This document shows, one piece after another, positions 50,876 to 59,634 of a stretch of 64,000 nt of DNA. The stretch comes from DATJOJ01 sp035507035 (GTDB taxonomy: Bacteria; Acidobacteriota; Terriglobia; Terriglobales; Acidobacteriaceae). The stretch is from NCBI GenBank assembly GCA_035507035.1, contig DATJOJ010000037.1:53961-117960 (forward strand), read 5' to 3'. The notes under the pieces were generated by a model. The model saw only the letters and a program-made list of their open reading frames with translations. It searched no databases and was not told the DNA's origin. Position numbers and translations under genes: made by a program. Position 1 is the first letter of the stretch; the number at the start of each line of letters is the position of its first letter.

Positions 50876-52027
50876 ATGACTCTCTTCAGTTTTATGCGTA
50901 AGAACGCCTTCCGCAACAAGCGCCGCAGCCTCCTCACGCTTCTCAGTATTGGATTTTCCCTGCTGCTGCTGACCGTCATGATGACGATCTGGCATGCCTT
51001 CTACAACGACCAGGGCAGCGCCGAATCCGCCGAGCGCTTGATCGTTCGCCACAAAGTTTCCCTGGCGCAATTCCTGCCGATCTCTTACCGCGAAAGCATC
51101 CGCTCGATTCCCGGCGTTCGTAACGTGGTCAACGAAACTTGGTTCGGCGGACAATATAAAGACGACAAGCCGGAGAATTTCTTCGCGCAGTTCGGTACCG
51201 ATCCCAATGAAATCTTCGACGTCCAGCGCGACTTCCACATCCCTCCCGACCAACTCGATGCCTGGAAGCATGATCGCGCCGGCTGCGTCGTCGACGCCCA
51301 ATTGGCCCAGAAACACGGCTGGCAGATCGGCGACCGCATCAACATCAAAGGTACGATTTTCCCTTTTGATCTTGAGCTCACATTGCGTGGCATTTTTACC
51401 GCCCCGCAAAACACTGAAACGCTCTACTTCAACAACACGTATTTTGATGAAGGCTATCCCCGCGTGAAGGGTTTAGTGGGTTTCTTCGGTGTGCTGGCAG
51501 ATTCTCCGGGTTCTGTCCCCATCATCGCCAAGACTATCGATACTCAGTTCCGTAACTCCGATTGGCCGACCAAATCGGAAAGTGAAAAGGCCTTCAACCT
51601 CGATTGGATTGCCATGATGGGTAACGTCAAGGCTTTCATTCTGAGCATCTGTGCTGCGGTGGTCTTCGCTACGCTTCTGGTGTCTGCGAATACCATGGCC
51701 ATGTCGATCCGCGAGCGCACTCGCGAAGTCGCTCTGTTGAAGACTCTCGGTTTCACGCGAGCCACAGTGCTGGGGCTATTCATGAGTGAATCCATCACTC
51801 TTGCTGCCCTGGGCGGTTTGTTGGGCGCCCTGGCTGCCTCGGGACTGATCTTCCTGATAGCACACTCCTCTGCCGCCGCATTTCTTTTTACCAACATGAA
51901 GGCAAGCCTTCCCACAATTCTCGCCGCCGTTGGAGTAGGCGCGGCAGTCGGAGTAGTCAGTTCATTCGTTCCCGCATACAACGCCTCGCGGCGCAATATT
52001 GTGGAGGGCCTGCGCCACATCGGCTAA
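50876..52027 (+). CDS. FtsX/MacB-type ABC transporter permease, first of pair
   Basis: A 383-residue inner-membrane protein. One N-terminal helix (LLTLLSIGFSLLLLTVMMTIW) is followed by a periplasmic MacB-type domain (about 50-240) and three C-terminal helices of the FtsX domain (FILSICAAVVFATLLVSANTMAMSIRERTREVALLKTLGFTRATVLGLFMSES). The MRKNAFRNKRRS start is typical of the family. The ATG at 50876 is preferred; an upstream TTG adds nothing conserved. A second permease follows after 10 bases. No ATPase gene is nearby, so an unlinked partner is needed. A role in lipoprotein, peptide or drug export is inferred from the family. Confidence 0.88.
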   Translation: MTLFSFMRKNAFRNKRRSLLTLLSIGFSLLLLTVMMTIWHAFYNDQGSAESAERLIVRHKVSLAQFLPISYRESIRSIPGVRNVVNETWFGGQYKDDKPENFFAQFGTDPNEIFDVQRDFHIPPDQLDAWKHDRAGCVVDAQLAQKHGWQIGDRINIKGTIFPFDLELTLRGIFTAPQNTETLYFNNTYFDEGYPRVKGLVGFFGVLADSPGSVPIIAKTIDTQFRNSDWPTKSESEKAFNLDWIAMMGNVKAFILSICAAVVFATLLVSANTMAMSIRERTREVALLKTLGFTRATVLGLFMSESITLAALGGLLGALAASGLIFLIAHSSAAAFLFTNMKASLPTILAAVGVGAAVGVVSSFVPAYNASRRNIVEGLRHIG

Positions 52028-52037
52028 GCAACCAATC

Positions 52038-53201
52038 ATGGCGATTCCCCTGCAATACAACATACGCAACCTGAAGCTCCGCAAGAGCGCTACCGTCATG
52101 ACTGCGCTCGGCATTGCTCTCACCGTCACCACCGCGATTTTCATCATGGCGCTCCTTGCCGGTTTGAACGCCGCATTTCACGGGAGCGGCGATCCGCTCA
52201 ACGTTCTGGTCCTGCGCAAAGGGGCGACTGCCGAAATGGCAGCGGGCGGCATCGATCGCGACGCCTTGCCGATCATGAAGGACCTGCCCGGCGTGGCACG
52301 GGATCCGCAGGGTCAACCGCTGGTTTCAGGCGAGGATTTGCTGGTGATCGTGCTCCCTCGCAACGACGGCACCGGCGACGCGAATGTAACCGTTCGTTTC
52401 ATGACTCCGATCGGAATGGAAATGCGGCCGGAGGTCAAACTCGTCTCCGGTCGATGGTTCACGCCAGGTCAGCGCGAGGTTGTCGTCAGCAACTCCGTCC
52501 ACAAACGTTTTTCTCAAGCGAGTGTCGGGGACCAGATGTGGATCGGCAAAGGCTCTTGGAATGTGGTTGGAATCTTTGACTCCCGCGGTTCAGCTCACGA
52601 TTCGGAAATTTGGGGCGACATTAACCAGCTTGCTGCCGATTTCGACCGCTCGACCTACAGTTCAGTTCTAATTCGCGCCACCGATCCGGTGTCTGCCGAC
52701 GCTCTCAAGAACCGGGTCAGCGACGATCAACGCTTAAAGCTGCAAGGCCTCCTCGAAACCGAGTATTGGTCGAAGCAGACCAGTTCCGGCGCGCCGATTA
52801 AATTTGTCGGTACCATCGTGGCCATCATCATGGCGATCGGTTCCTGCTTTGCCGCCATGAATACTATGTATGCTGCTGTCGCCTACCGCTCGCGCGAAAT
52901 CGCAACCCTGCGCGTGATTGGATTTTCCCGTCCGAGCATCTTGACGTCGTTTGTCTTTGAATCGGTATTGCTGTCGCTGCTCGGCGCCATCGTCGGCATT
53001 TTACTCATGCTGCCCTTCAACGGCATGACCACCGGAACCAGTAATCCCGTCACCTTCAGCGAAGCCGTATTTAGCTTGCAAATGACACCGGCAGTGTTGG
53101 GAACGGCTGTTCTTTTCGCCTTAATTATGGGTTTGTTCGGCGGGATAGCGCCGGCCTGGCACGCGGCGCGCCGTGAAATCCTTGCTTCGCTGAGAGAGTA
53201 A
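52038..53201 (+). CDS. FtsX/MacB-type ABC transporter permease, second of pair
   Basis: A 387-residue protein of the same layout as its neighbour: helix (TALGIALTVTTAIFIMALLAGL), periplasmic domain, then three FtsX helices (FVGTIVAIIMAIGSCFAAMNTMYAAVAYRSREIATLRVIGFSRPSILTSF; GIAPAWHAARREILASLRE). The start MAIPLQYNIRNLKLRKSATVM is the standard family opening. It probably forms a heterodimer with the upstream permease. No ABC ATPase or adaptor is visible on either side. Confidence 0.88.
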   Translation: MAIPLQYNIRNLKLRKSATVMTALGIALTVTTAIFIMALLAGLNAAFHGSGDPLNVLVLRKGATAEMAAGGIDRDALPIMKDLPGVARDPQGQPLVSGEDLLVIVLPRNDGTGDANVTVRFMTPIGMEMRPEVKLVSGRWFTPGQREVVVSNSVHKRFSQASVGDQMWIGKGSWNVVGIFDSRGSAHDSEIWGDINQLAADFDRSTYSSVLIRATDPVSADALKNRVSDDQRLKLQGLLETEYWSKQTSSGAPIKFVGTIVAIIMAIGSCFAAMNTMYAAVAYRSREIATLRVIGFSRPSILTSFVFESVLLSLLGAIVGILLMLPFNGMTTGTSNPVTFSEAVFSLQMTPAVLGTAVLFALIMGLFGGIAPAWHAARREILASLRE

Positions 53202-53275
53202 GATCGCCGGAAGAGATACCCATCAGGCAGACTTGTCCCTTTATCAACGCGTGCATTCCAGCCGGAGCGCGCCGC

Positions 53276-53635
53276 CTACTGAATCGTCAAATCAAAATCG
53301 ACAGTGTTCGAATTGAATCCCTGCGTGCGTACATACACCGGGACCAATCCCGCAAACTGCAGGTTCGCAGGCTGAAGTTGGGCGATCAGTTGCATTGAGC
53401 TGATCATTCTCGTGTTCAGCGGAGCGCCCGCCCAGAAAACCACCGCATCTGTTCCAAAATCGCTGCCGTTCACCGTCAAAGTAAATGGCACGCTGTTGAC
53501 CGGCACGCTCGCCGGCGCCAGCGATGAAATGGCGGGGTTCACAACCGTGAAAACGCGAGGCGGGTCAGATTTTCCAGCCGGAGATCCACAGCCAACCGAG
53601 AACAGACAAACCAAAAGGAGAAGCCAGTACCGCAT
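53276..53635 (-). CDS. IPT/TIG-domain lipoprotein
   Basis: A 119-residue lipoprotein. GGAGG fixes the ATG at 53635, and the lipobox is FSVGC. After a short linker, one immunoglobulin-like IPT/TIG domain follows (AISSLAPASVPVNSVPFTLTVNGSDFGTDAVVFWAGAPL ... VPVYVRTQGFNSNTVDFDLTI). Such domains mediate binding or act as spacers in surface proteins. The partner is unknown. It is convergent with the permease pair (74-base gap) and divergent from the cyclase-like gene. Confidence 0.82.
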   Translation of the reverse strand: MRYWLLLLVCLFSVGCGSPAGKSDPPRVFTVVNPAISSLAPASVPVNSVPFTLTVNGSDFGTDAVVFWAGAPLNTRMISSMQLIAQLQPANLQFAGLVPVYVRTQGFNSNTVDFDLTIQ

Positions 53636-53940
53636 ACCTACCTCCAGCAGCTTAAGGAAGAAGCCAAAGTGCAGGCCAGGAGAATGCCCAAGTCTGTCTC
53701 CGGTCTTGGAGCCTGTCAAGATGAAAGAGTTTGCAACGCGGCAAGTTTTTGCAGTGTCGAGTCGGCCAGAAGCCTTGCTGGAAGCGGACTTTGGCGTTTG
53801 CTGTCGATTTGACAGCCTCATCCTTCGCCCGACATGGCCTCTCTTTATGGTCTGCCACGGCTGCCGAGGACGTGCCTAATACCCAAAAAATACTGCTCGT
53901 TCGGTCGTAACCACGGTAACGTTTTCCGCCCGAAATCAGC
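53636..53940. other. Divergent gap of 305 bases, no gene seen
   Basis: This is the shared upstream region of the IPT lipoprotein (minus strand) and the cyclase-like protein (plus strand). I see no RNA gene or repeat. Open frames here are shadows with poor composition. Confidence 0.5.
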
Positions 53941-56304
53941 ATGTTAGGCTCGCAGAAGAGGTTTAAAAATCAGTCGTTTCCGGACTCCTTGAGTCCGCGC
54001 TGCCGGGTTTGCTTAGACATGCCGACTGGCGCGCCGCCGTACTTTACGCAAGGACAGCCGGGACTCGGGACACGTTTACGAATGCCGCGCTTTCCCTTCT
54101 TCCGACTCGGCCAAGAATCTGGCGATGCGGTTCCACCACGCCTCACCGGCTTCATGCCTGCGATCTTGCTCGAGAACCTCCAAGTCGGAGTCGACAACCT
54201 GCGGTACGACGTTCACCTCAGCCCCCGCAGTGCTGAGCAGATTCGGGCACAACTCGCGCGTCTGTTGATTCGCCACGGTGGCGTCGAAGAGTTGATGGCG
54301 GCGCAGGCTGCCGTGAAAACGAGCAGTCACTTTATATCCGCCCCGAATTCCAAGGCCCAAAATAAAGTCGAAAACTCCGATTTAAAGACGACACTCAGCG
54401 ATCTCCACGTCGCCGCCTTGAATCGCGCTAAAGCGGACAACAATCCCATCCTCGATCTCTTGGCGCGCGCCGCGATCATCAAGTTTCTGCGGGCCGAACT
54501 GAATTCGCAATTCAATCAGATCCTGGAACGCGGTCGCGCACTTCTAAAAAGCTATGAGGGCATTCGTCCGCAGCGCGCTCTCGAATATCGAGAACGTATC
54601 GGCGAATTTCAAGTCGCCAAAAAAATCGTTCTGCGCAAGACCGGACAGGAATTATTCCGCACCCTGCGCGACATCGAGAAAGAAACGATTGCCCGGACTC
54701 GACGATCCCTGTTCGGCAACAGCAGCGACGAACACTATAAGTTGTTCCTGAATCCGCTCATCTTTACCGATGATGGCCACGATACTTATTTGAATGCCGA
54801 GCACTATGTAATGCTCGGGAACTTCGATCGCGATCCGGACCGTTTTGACAACGTCCGTCGCATCGCTTGCCAATTTCTGGCATCGCTGCCGCTGGACTTC
54901 GGCTCCGATTCGGCGAAGACGCTCGATAGCTGGCTGAACGTTCCCGAGAATGCGCAGGAACTGGTGGGCGGCGGCGGCGCTCTTGACGAAAACACCCCCG
55001 AAGGCCGCTCGCAAAAAGCCCGCTTAACCGCGTGGGTCAACTTTCTGGATACCGAAAAACTCACCGATTACGTGGTTGCTTCCTACGAAGTCGCCCCGCT
55101 CCTGCCGGAATATTCTCCGCGCATCAATGCGCAGCAATTGAAGAATGCGCTGATCTCCCGCGAAGAATGTGACCGCGTGGAAAAGTTGATTCAAGAGCAC
55201 GGCAAGCTCTCACTCGACAGCCTGCATGCCGCCGTCAACCGCGTAGCCAACTGCCGCGGGGCGGATCGCGCCAAAATGGCTGGCCGTTTCCTGCGGGATT
55301 TCTTTCGTTATCACCGCGATTTGCGCCAACTCGAGGTTCTCAACGGCGCGCTCGACAGCATCAACCTGATTTCCAAAGACAAACTACGAGAGCTGTCCTC
55401 GCTGAATGGCACTCTCTATCAATTCTTGTTGCCCGATGAGCAGAAACCGGCCGAAGAAAAAGTCGTCCGCCATGTGATCATCAAAGCCGACGTTCGCGAT
55501 TCCTCCCGCCTGACCCGCTCGCTGCTCGAACGCGGCATGAATCCGGCATCGTATTTCAGCCTGAACTTCTACGACCCAGTCAACAAGCTTCTGCAGAAAT
55601 ACGGGGCGATCAAAGTCTTCATCGAGGGCGACGCCATCATTCTTGCTTTGCTTGAACGCGAGAACGAAACCGGCTTTGCCGTGAGCCGCGCGGCCGTATT
55701 AGCACGCGAGATCATCGAAATCGTCCGCGGTTACAACCAGCTGATTGAGCGCTCCGGGCTGCCCGGCATCGAGCTTGGCATCGGAATTTCTTATCAAGAT
55801 TCCGCGCCCATGTATTTGATGGACGGCGACCAGAAAATCATGATCTCCGACGCGCTCAACGAGAGCGACCGTTTGTCCTCTTGCAGCCGCAAGGTGCGGA
55901 AAACCGTAAAGGCCTCCAACACTCCATTCAATGTCTACGCTTTTCAAACCGCGACCGACGTCGGCATCGAAGAGAATCCCGAAGACTTCCTGCTGAAATA
56001 CAACGTGAATGGAATCCGCATGAGCGAAGCCGCTTTCAAAAAGCTGCAACAGGAAATCTCGCTCGCCGCCTGCAAAATCACTGTGCCCAATCTTCCCGCC
56101 CAGGATGAATTCCGTTTGTGGAGCGGCTTAGTTCCGGTAGGCAGCGACATCTTTCGCAAAATCGTACTTCGCGGCAGCCGTGTTCCCCACGTCGAAACCC
56201 GCAACTTCTCCCTGCAGCACTGGACGGAACAGTGGTACTACGAAGTCTGCACCAACTCAGCAATCTACGCGGCGCTGGAAGGGAAGACGGCGGTGGGGAA
56301 GTAG
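53941..56304 (+). CDS. Large protein with divergent class III nucleotide cyclase domain
   Basis: A 787-residue cytosolic protein. The first 500 residues are mostly helical and unfamiliar (VLRKTGQELFRTLRDIEKETIARTRRSLFG is typical). Residues about 510-660 resemble a class III adenylyl/guanylyl cyclase: metal Asp517 (IIKADVRDSSRLT), second metal Asp564 (FIEGDAIILALLE), IELGIGISY, and the transition-state pair Asn640-Arg644 with the exact N-x3-R spacing. The usual base-specifying residues are not evident, so the product, if any, is unclear. A C-terminal 120-residue domain follows. The start is uncertain, as ATGs at 54019, 54082 and 54154 are also in frame. A small membrane protein gene follows after 5 bases. 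Confidence 0.78.
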   Translation: MLGSQKRFKNQSFPDSLSPRCRVCLDMPTGAPPYFTQGQPGLGTRLRMPRFPFFRLGQESGDAVPPRLTGFMPAILLENLQVGVDNLRYDVHLSPRSAEQIRAQLARLLIRHGGVEELMAAQAAVKTSSHFISAPNSKAQNKVENSDLKTTLSDLHVAALNRAKADNNPILDLLARAAIIKFLRAELNSQFNQILERGRALLKSYEGIRPQRALEYRERIGEFQVAKKIVLRKTGQELFRTLRDIEKETIARTRRSLFGNSSDEHYKLFLNPLIFTDDGHDTYLNAEHYVMLGNFDRDPDRFDNVRRIACQFLASLPLDFGSDSAKTLDSWLNVPENAQELVGGGGALDENTPEGRSQKARLTAWVNFLDTEKLTDYVVASYEVAPLLPEYSPRINAQQLKNALISREECDRVEKLIQEHGKLSLDSLHAAVNRVANCRGADRAKMAGRFLRDFFRYHRDLRQLEVLNGALDSINLISKDKLRELSSLNGTLYQFLLPDEQKPAEEKVVRHVIIKADVRDSSRLTRSLLERGMNPASYFSLNFYDPVNKLLQKYGAIKVFIEGDAIILALLERENETGFAVSRAAVLAREIIEIVRGYNQLIERSGLPGIELGIGISYQDSAPMYLMDGDQKIMISDALNESDRLSSCSRKVRKTVKASNTPFNVYAFQTATDVGIEENPEDFLLKYNVNGIRMSEAAFKKLQQEISLAACKITVPNLPAQDEFRLWSGLVPVGSDIFRKIVLRGSRVPHVETRNFSLQHWTEQWYYEVCTNSAIYAALEGKTAVGK

Positions 56305-56309
56305 GATCT

Positions 56310-56681
56310 GTGGATCTCAGCAAAATTCGAAACAGAATCCTAGTCGCGGCAGGCCTGAGTTGGGCTTTTTCGGCGACTTTAGGACTGCTCTTCGCTGTTG
56401 TTATTTCCGAAGATCACTCGCCCAGAGATCTCTTGCTGCCGGGTGTCATCCCGGTTGTTCTCCTTGGCAGCACGATAGTGGCAATCGCGATAACGCCAGT
56501 AGCATTCTGGGCCGTGCGGACGGGAGCAAGGAATTTGTGGTTATATGGGCCAATCCTCTGGGTATTACTGGCCGCTTACATTGTTTTCGCGATACCGCGA
56601 GCTGGCCACGACGGTCAATATGGCGTGTTCTTCCTGGCCGCCTTGGGCTCGTTAGTTCTCGGGTTTATCCCAGCGAGATGA
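56310..56681 (+). CDS. Small membrane protein with four helices, unknown
   Basis: A 123-residue protein starting at GTG 56310, with AGGA seven bases upstream and 5 bases after the cyclase-like stop. Four hydrophobic segments are evident (ILVAAGLSWAFSATLGLLFAVVI; LLPGVIPVVLLGSTIVAIAI; LWLYGPILWVLLAAYIVFAI; YGVFFLAALGSLVLGFI). No family is recognised. The tight spacing suggests translation with the cyclase-like gene, so it might be its membrane partner, but that is inference. Confidence 0.6.
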   Translation: MDLSKIRNRILVAAGLSWAFSATLGLLFAVVISEDHSPRDLLLPGVIPVVLLGSTIVAIAITPVAFWAVRTGARNLWLYGPILWVLLAAYIVFAIPRAGHDGQYGVFFLAALGSLVLGFIPAR

Positions 56682-56917
56682 CCGGAAGATAAAGCTAGCC
56701 CGGATGGCCTCGCCTTTTGCGTTCTCTTCGAAGGCCGGGGATGTTCGCCTCCTTGTACCCACCGAGTCATCTCAGCTCGCCTTGAAACGGACGCCAGCCA
56801 GTTTCCGTGCGGCTACGATATGGATATCGTGCTGTTATTTGGTCCAGACAACAGAATGAAGGGTCAGTATGTGCACAGGCTGCGTCTGTGTCCTTGAAGG
56901 GAGAGTCAAGTTCAGGC

Positions 56918-57436
56918 ATGGGAAACATAGTCTTGGACCGCCGAGTGGTCGCCCTTGCGTTGCCGCTCTGGCTATTCCTAACCGCTTGCCACGGCGATCG
57001 TCGCGAGTCTTTCTATCCCTCTCTTGCCGACGCAAAGAGAGACGGCGCTATCGATCGTGGTTGGATACCGGACTTTCTGCCTGAGAATTCTCGTAACATA
57101 CATGAACTGCACGACATGTCACCGTCCCAAACGTGGTGCGCCTTTGAGTTCCTCCCTGCCGAGTCCCAAAGCCTACGAAAGAGCCTGAGGATAATCGATG
57201 CACCGCCGCCAGTAGTGAGGAGGGTAAGAGAGCCGGGCAAGCCGTGGTGGCCCAATGTGCTCGTTGGTAATCTCGACGTTCGAAAGATTCACCGTGCGGG
57301 ACTGGAACTCTCCGTGGTGGTTGAACCGGACACGCCCTCGTCAAATATAGTTTTGTTGTTCGCCGTCGACTGGACAACAGGGAGAGGGTTTTTCTACAGA
57401 ACGCGACAAGGGGAAACGGGACCCGCGGAACGTTAG
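56918..57436 (+). CDS. Hypothetical lipoprotein
   Basis: A 172-residue exported lipoprotein. The start MGNIVLDRRVVALALPLWLFLTAC gives a signal peptide with lipobox LTAC. The mature part has an N-terminal stretch YPSLADAKRDGAIDRGWIPDFLPENSRNIHELHD and C-terminal strands (LELSVVVEPDTPSSNIVLLFAVDW). I have seen this W-I-P-x-x-L-P-x-x-(S/A)-x-x-I-x-x-x-H-D pattern in other uncharacterised lipoproteins but know no function. The ribosome site is weak. The 236-base gap before it holds no gene that I can see. Confidence 0.65.
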   Translation: MGNIVLDRRVVALALPLWLFLTACHGDRRESFYPSLADAKRDGAIDRGWIPDFLPENSRNIHELHDMSPSQTWCAFEFLPAESQSLRKSLRIIDAPPPVVRRVREPGKPWWPNVLVGNLDVRKIHRAGLELSVVVEPDTPSSNIVLLFAVDWTTGRGFFYRTRQGETGPAER

Positions 57437-57495
57437 ACGTGATCGGTGAACGTTTCGTCTGTCCCCAGATCTCTTTGTGCTAAAGACTGGCTGGA

Positions 57496-58737
57496 CTAGT
57501 GTCCCGCCCTTAGCGGTGACACGTTCAGCAGCCCGCCGCTGGCTGCCTTCTTCTTCACTTCTGTCTTATCCGGTTGGAACACCAGATCGAGAGAGCCTTC
57601 GGAGGTCGAAGCTTCGGCCAGCATCGTCGCCAGATTCCGGAACGACCGGCCTACGTCGGAGCTGTCCTGCATCGCGACCGGCGCACCTTTATCGATCGCG
57701 GGCGCGATCGCCTGATGATTGTTGGGAACCTTCCACAACACTTTGCAGTTGGTCGCCGTGGTGACGTCTTCGTCGCTGAAGCCAGGAATCTTCTTGTAAC
57801 GATTCAAAACCAGCCGCACTCGATCCCGTCCCGTCCCTTCTTCGAGGAACGAACGAATCCGTCCGGCGCTCCACAGCGAGACCACGTCCGCCTGCGCGAC
57901 TAGCAACACTGCATTCGAAAGATCGCTTAGCATGCGGGCGGTGTCGTCCAGCCGGTTGGAGCAATCGACCACGACATACTTGAACTGCGCCACCACGAGA
58001 TCAAAAAGCCGCGCCAGATCCGCCATCGTGGGCACTGCGGTGTGCGGCTGCTGAATCGGTCCCGCCAGCAGTTGCAATCCATCTTTGGACTGCGTCATCA
58101 GACCATCCAGCAGGGAACCGTCGATGCGATGCAGATTCTGCAGCGCGTCGGTCAATCCAAACGTCGGACGAACATTCAAATGCAGCGCCGCATGGCCGAG
58201 CGGAGCAAAGTCGATCAGCAGCACATCCGAATAGAGTTGCTGCAAGGCGACGGCGGTATTGACGGCCACGGTCGTGGCTCCCGCCCCGCCTTTTACATTC
58301 GTCACCGTGAAAACCCGCGCCCGCCCCGACGCAGCCCGCGCCTTACTCCGAGTGGAGGCAAAGCGGGTAAAGGCTTCAACTAAGCTCTCGGCCGTAGCGC
58401 TCCGGTCAAGGTACTCGCGAGCTCCGGCTCGCATCGCCGCCACAATCACTTCGGGACTATTCATCGCCCCAATGGCAAAAATCACAATATCGCTGGTGCT
58501 GTTATGGATGATTTCAATGGCGTGAACCGCGCGCTGCACCTGTTGCGGGTCGATATCCACCAGCACGACTTCGCTGCGTACGTCCTGAATTTGCCGCAGG
58601 ATAGGGTCGGTTTGCCCGCCCGGAAAGCCGATTTGCCCGAAGACAGTTCTGCCGATCTGAGTGTTTTCTAGGCGCTGTTGCAGCAGCGCCAGCCGTTCTT
58701 TTTCTTCGGTCAGGATGCTAACTGCTATGCCGTGCAT
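57496..58737 (-). CDS. CpaE/TadZ-like pilus assembly ATPase
   Basis: A 413-residue protein. Residues about 1-130 form a receiver-like domain of the CpaE type (VVLVDIDPQQVQRAV at the phospho-site region; AMRAGAREYLDRSATAESLVEAF). Residues about 140-390 are a ParA/MinD-like ATPase with deviant Walker A NVKGGAGATTVAVN and VLLIDFAPLG, YVVVDCSN. CpaE/TadZ proteins position Tad (Flp) pili at the membrane. No other tad/cpa gene is in the window, so this is either an orphan or the edge of a split locus. GAGGA lies upstream of the ATG. Confidence 0.88.
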   Translation of the reverse strand: MHGIAVSILTEEKERLALLQQRLENTQIGRTVFGQIGFPGGQTDPILRQIQDVRSEVVLVDIDPQQVQRAVHAIEIIHNSTSDIVIFAIGAMNSPEVIVAAMRAGAREYLDRSATAESLVEAFTRFASTRSKARAASGRARVFTVTNVKGGAGATTVAVNTAVALQQLYSDVLLIDFAPLGHAALHLNVRPTFGLTDALQNLHRIDGSLLDGLMTQSKDGLQLLAGPIQQPHTAVPTMADLARLFDLVVAQFKYVVVDCSNRLDDTARMLSDLSNAVLLVAQADVVSLWSAGRIRSFLEEGTGRDRVRLVLNRYKKIPGFSDEDVTTATNCKVLWKVPNNHQAIAPAIDKGAPVAMQDSSDVGRSFRNLATMLAEASTSEGSLDLVFQPDKTEVKKKAASGGLLNVSPLRAGH

Positions 58738-59059
58738 GAACGGAATCCTCGGTCAAACACTCTTAATCTGCATGGTATGAGAGAGCTGGGAATGACGCCA
58801 CGTGACTTTTGTAACCATCCCCAACGCAGAGAACACTCCCTCACTGCATGCTTTCTTTGACTGCTTGTCGCGGTAAGGACGCAGTGGCGAAGTTAACGCC
58901 GAACCGGGAGGAGCTGTCCGTGGCCTGACCTATTTTAAGCAAAATCCTGTCAATTGAAAAGGATATCTGCTGTGAAAATCCCCGTCCGCCGCATCTTTTC
59001 GGCCTCCATCATAGGATACGTGTCAAACAGCGTAGACAGATTTGGGGGAATGAAAGATT
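58738..59059. other. Gap of 322 bases, no gene seen
   Basis: Upstream region of the CpaE-like gene and downstream region of the PilZ gene, both on the minus strand. I see no RNA gene, repeat or terminator with a clear T-run. Confidence 0.5.
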
Positions 59060-59464
59060 TCAGCGGACCGCGATGGCGGACTCGTCTTCGCAGGACTCGG
59101 TGATCACTGGACTCTTGGACAAAGCACGTAAGTCGTTCTCATCCGGCAGGTACTCGTACTTCTCCAATTGCACCGCGACAAAGGACTTGGCTTTGCTTCC
59201 CGCAGAGCTTACCCGCAGCACCCTGGCTTGACAGCGCACCCGCATCGCTTCAGCCAGTGTCACTTCCGCGGGCATGGACATGGTTAGCTCTAGGGAGTCG
59301 CCCGCCGCCAGCGGCATATCTGTGCACAGAAAAACGCCGCGCGCGCTCAAGTTCTGAGTGAATCCGCTTCCTCGGCGGTCGTCGGGCAATGCGAGAGACA
59401 CCGGCAAATTGAAGTCAAAACGCTGCCGCGCCCGTCGTTCGAGTTGGATAGCGCTCATCCCCAT
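59060..59464 (-). CDS. PilZ-domain protein, probable c-di-GMP receptor
   Basis: A 134-residue protein built on a single PilZ domain. The c-di-GMP motifs are present: RRARQRFDF (the RxxxR loop) and NLSARGVFLCT (the D/N-x-S-x-x-G motif). Strands and a C-terminal helix complete the barrel. It likely acts as a small adaptor that responds to cyclic di-GMP, perhaps on motility or export. It lies on the same strand as the CpaE-like gene, upstream of it by 322 bases, a loose link to pilus control. The start is ATG at 59464 or 59458. Confidence 0.88.
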   Translation of the reverse strand: MGMSAIQLERRARQRFDFNLPVSLALPDDRRGSGFTQNLSARGVFLCTDMPLAAGDSLELTMSMPAEVTLAEAMRVRCQARVLRVSSAGSKAKSFVAVQLEKYEYLPDENDLRALSKSPVITESCEDESAIAVR

Positions 59465-59548
59465 TGTCAGTCGCTGCTTCGTTCGGAGCGAGAAGGGCCT
59501 TCCTTAGACGCTAGATTGCACTCTACCGTTTCCTCGGCCTTCTGGGAA

Positions 59549-59564
59549 GTCACAACTTAGTGAC
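59549..59564. promoter_or_regulatory. 16-bp palindrome GTCAC-N6-GTGAC
   Basis: A 5-6-5 inverted repeat in the divergent gap between the PilZ gene and the MFS exporter. Its half-site orientation is opposite to the Crp-type sites. It could be an operator for either gene. Confidence 0.3.
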
Positions 59565-59634
59565 GGTCCCACCTCCAGTTGTTGCGTAGATCGGAAACTG
59601 GATCGCGTGCAACTTTGATAGCATCTTAACCAGA

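Noticed and set aside
59549..59564. GTCAC-N6-GTGAC palindrome as a fourth Crp site
   Set aside because: The half-sites point the other way (GTCAC...GTGAC instead of TGTGA...TCACA), so it does not fit the same regulator. It is kept only as a weak operator candidate.
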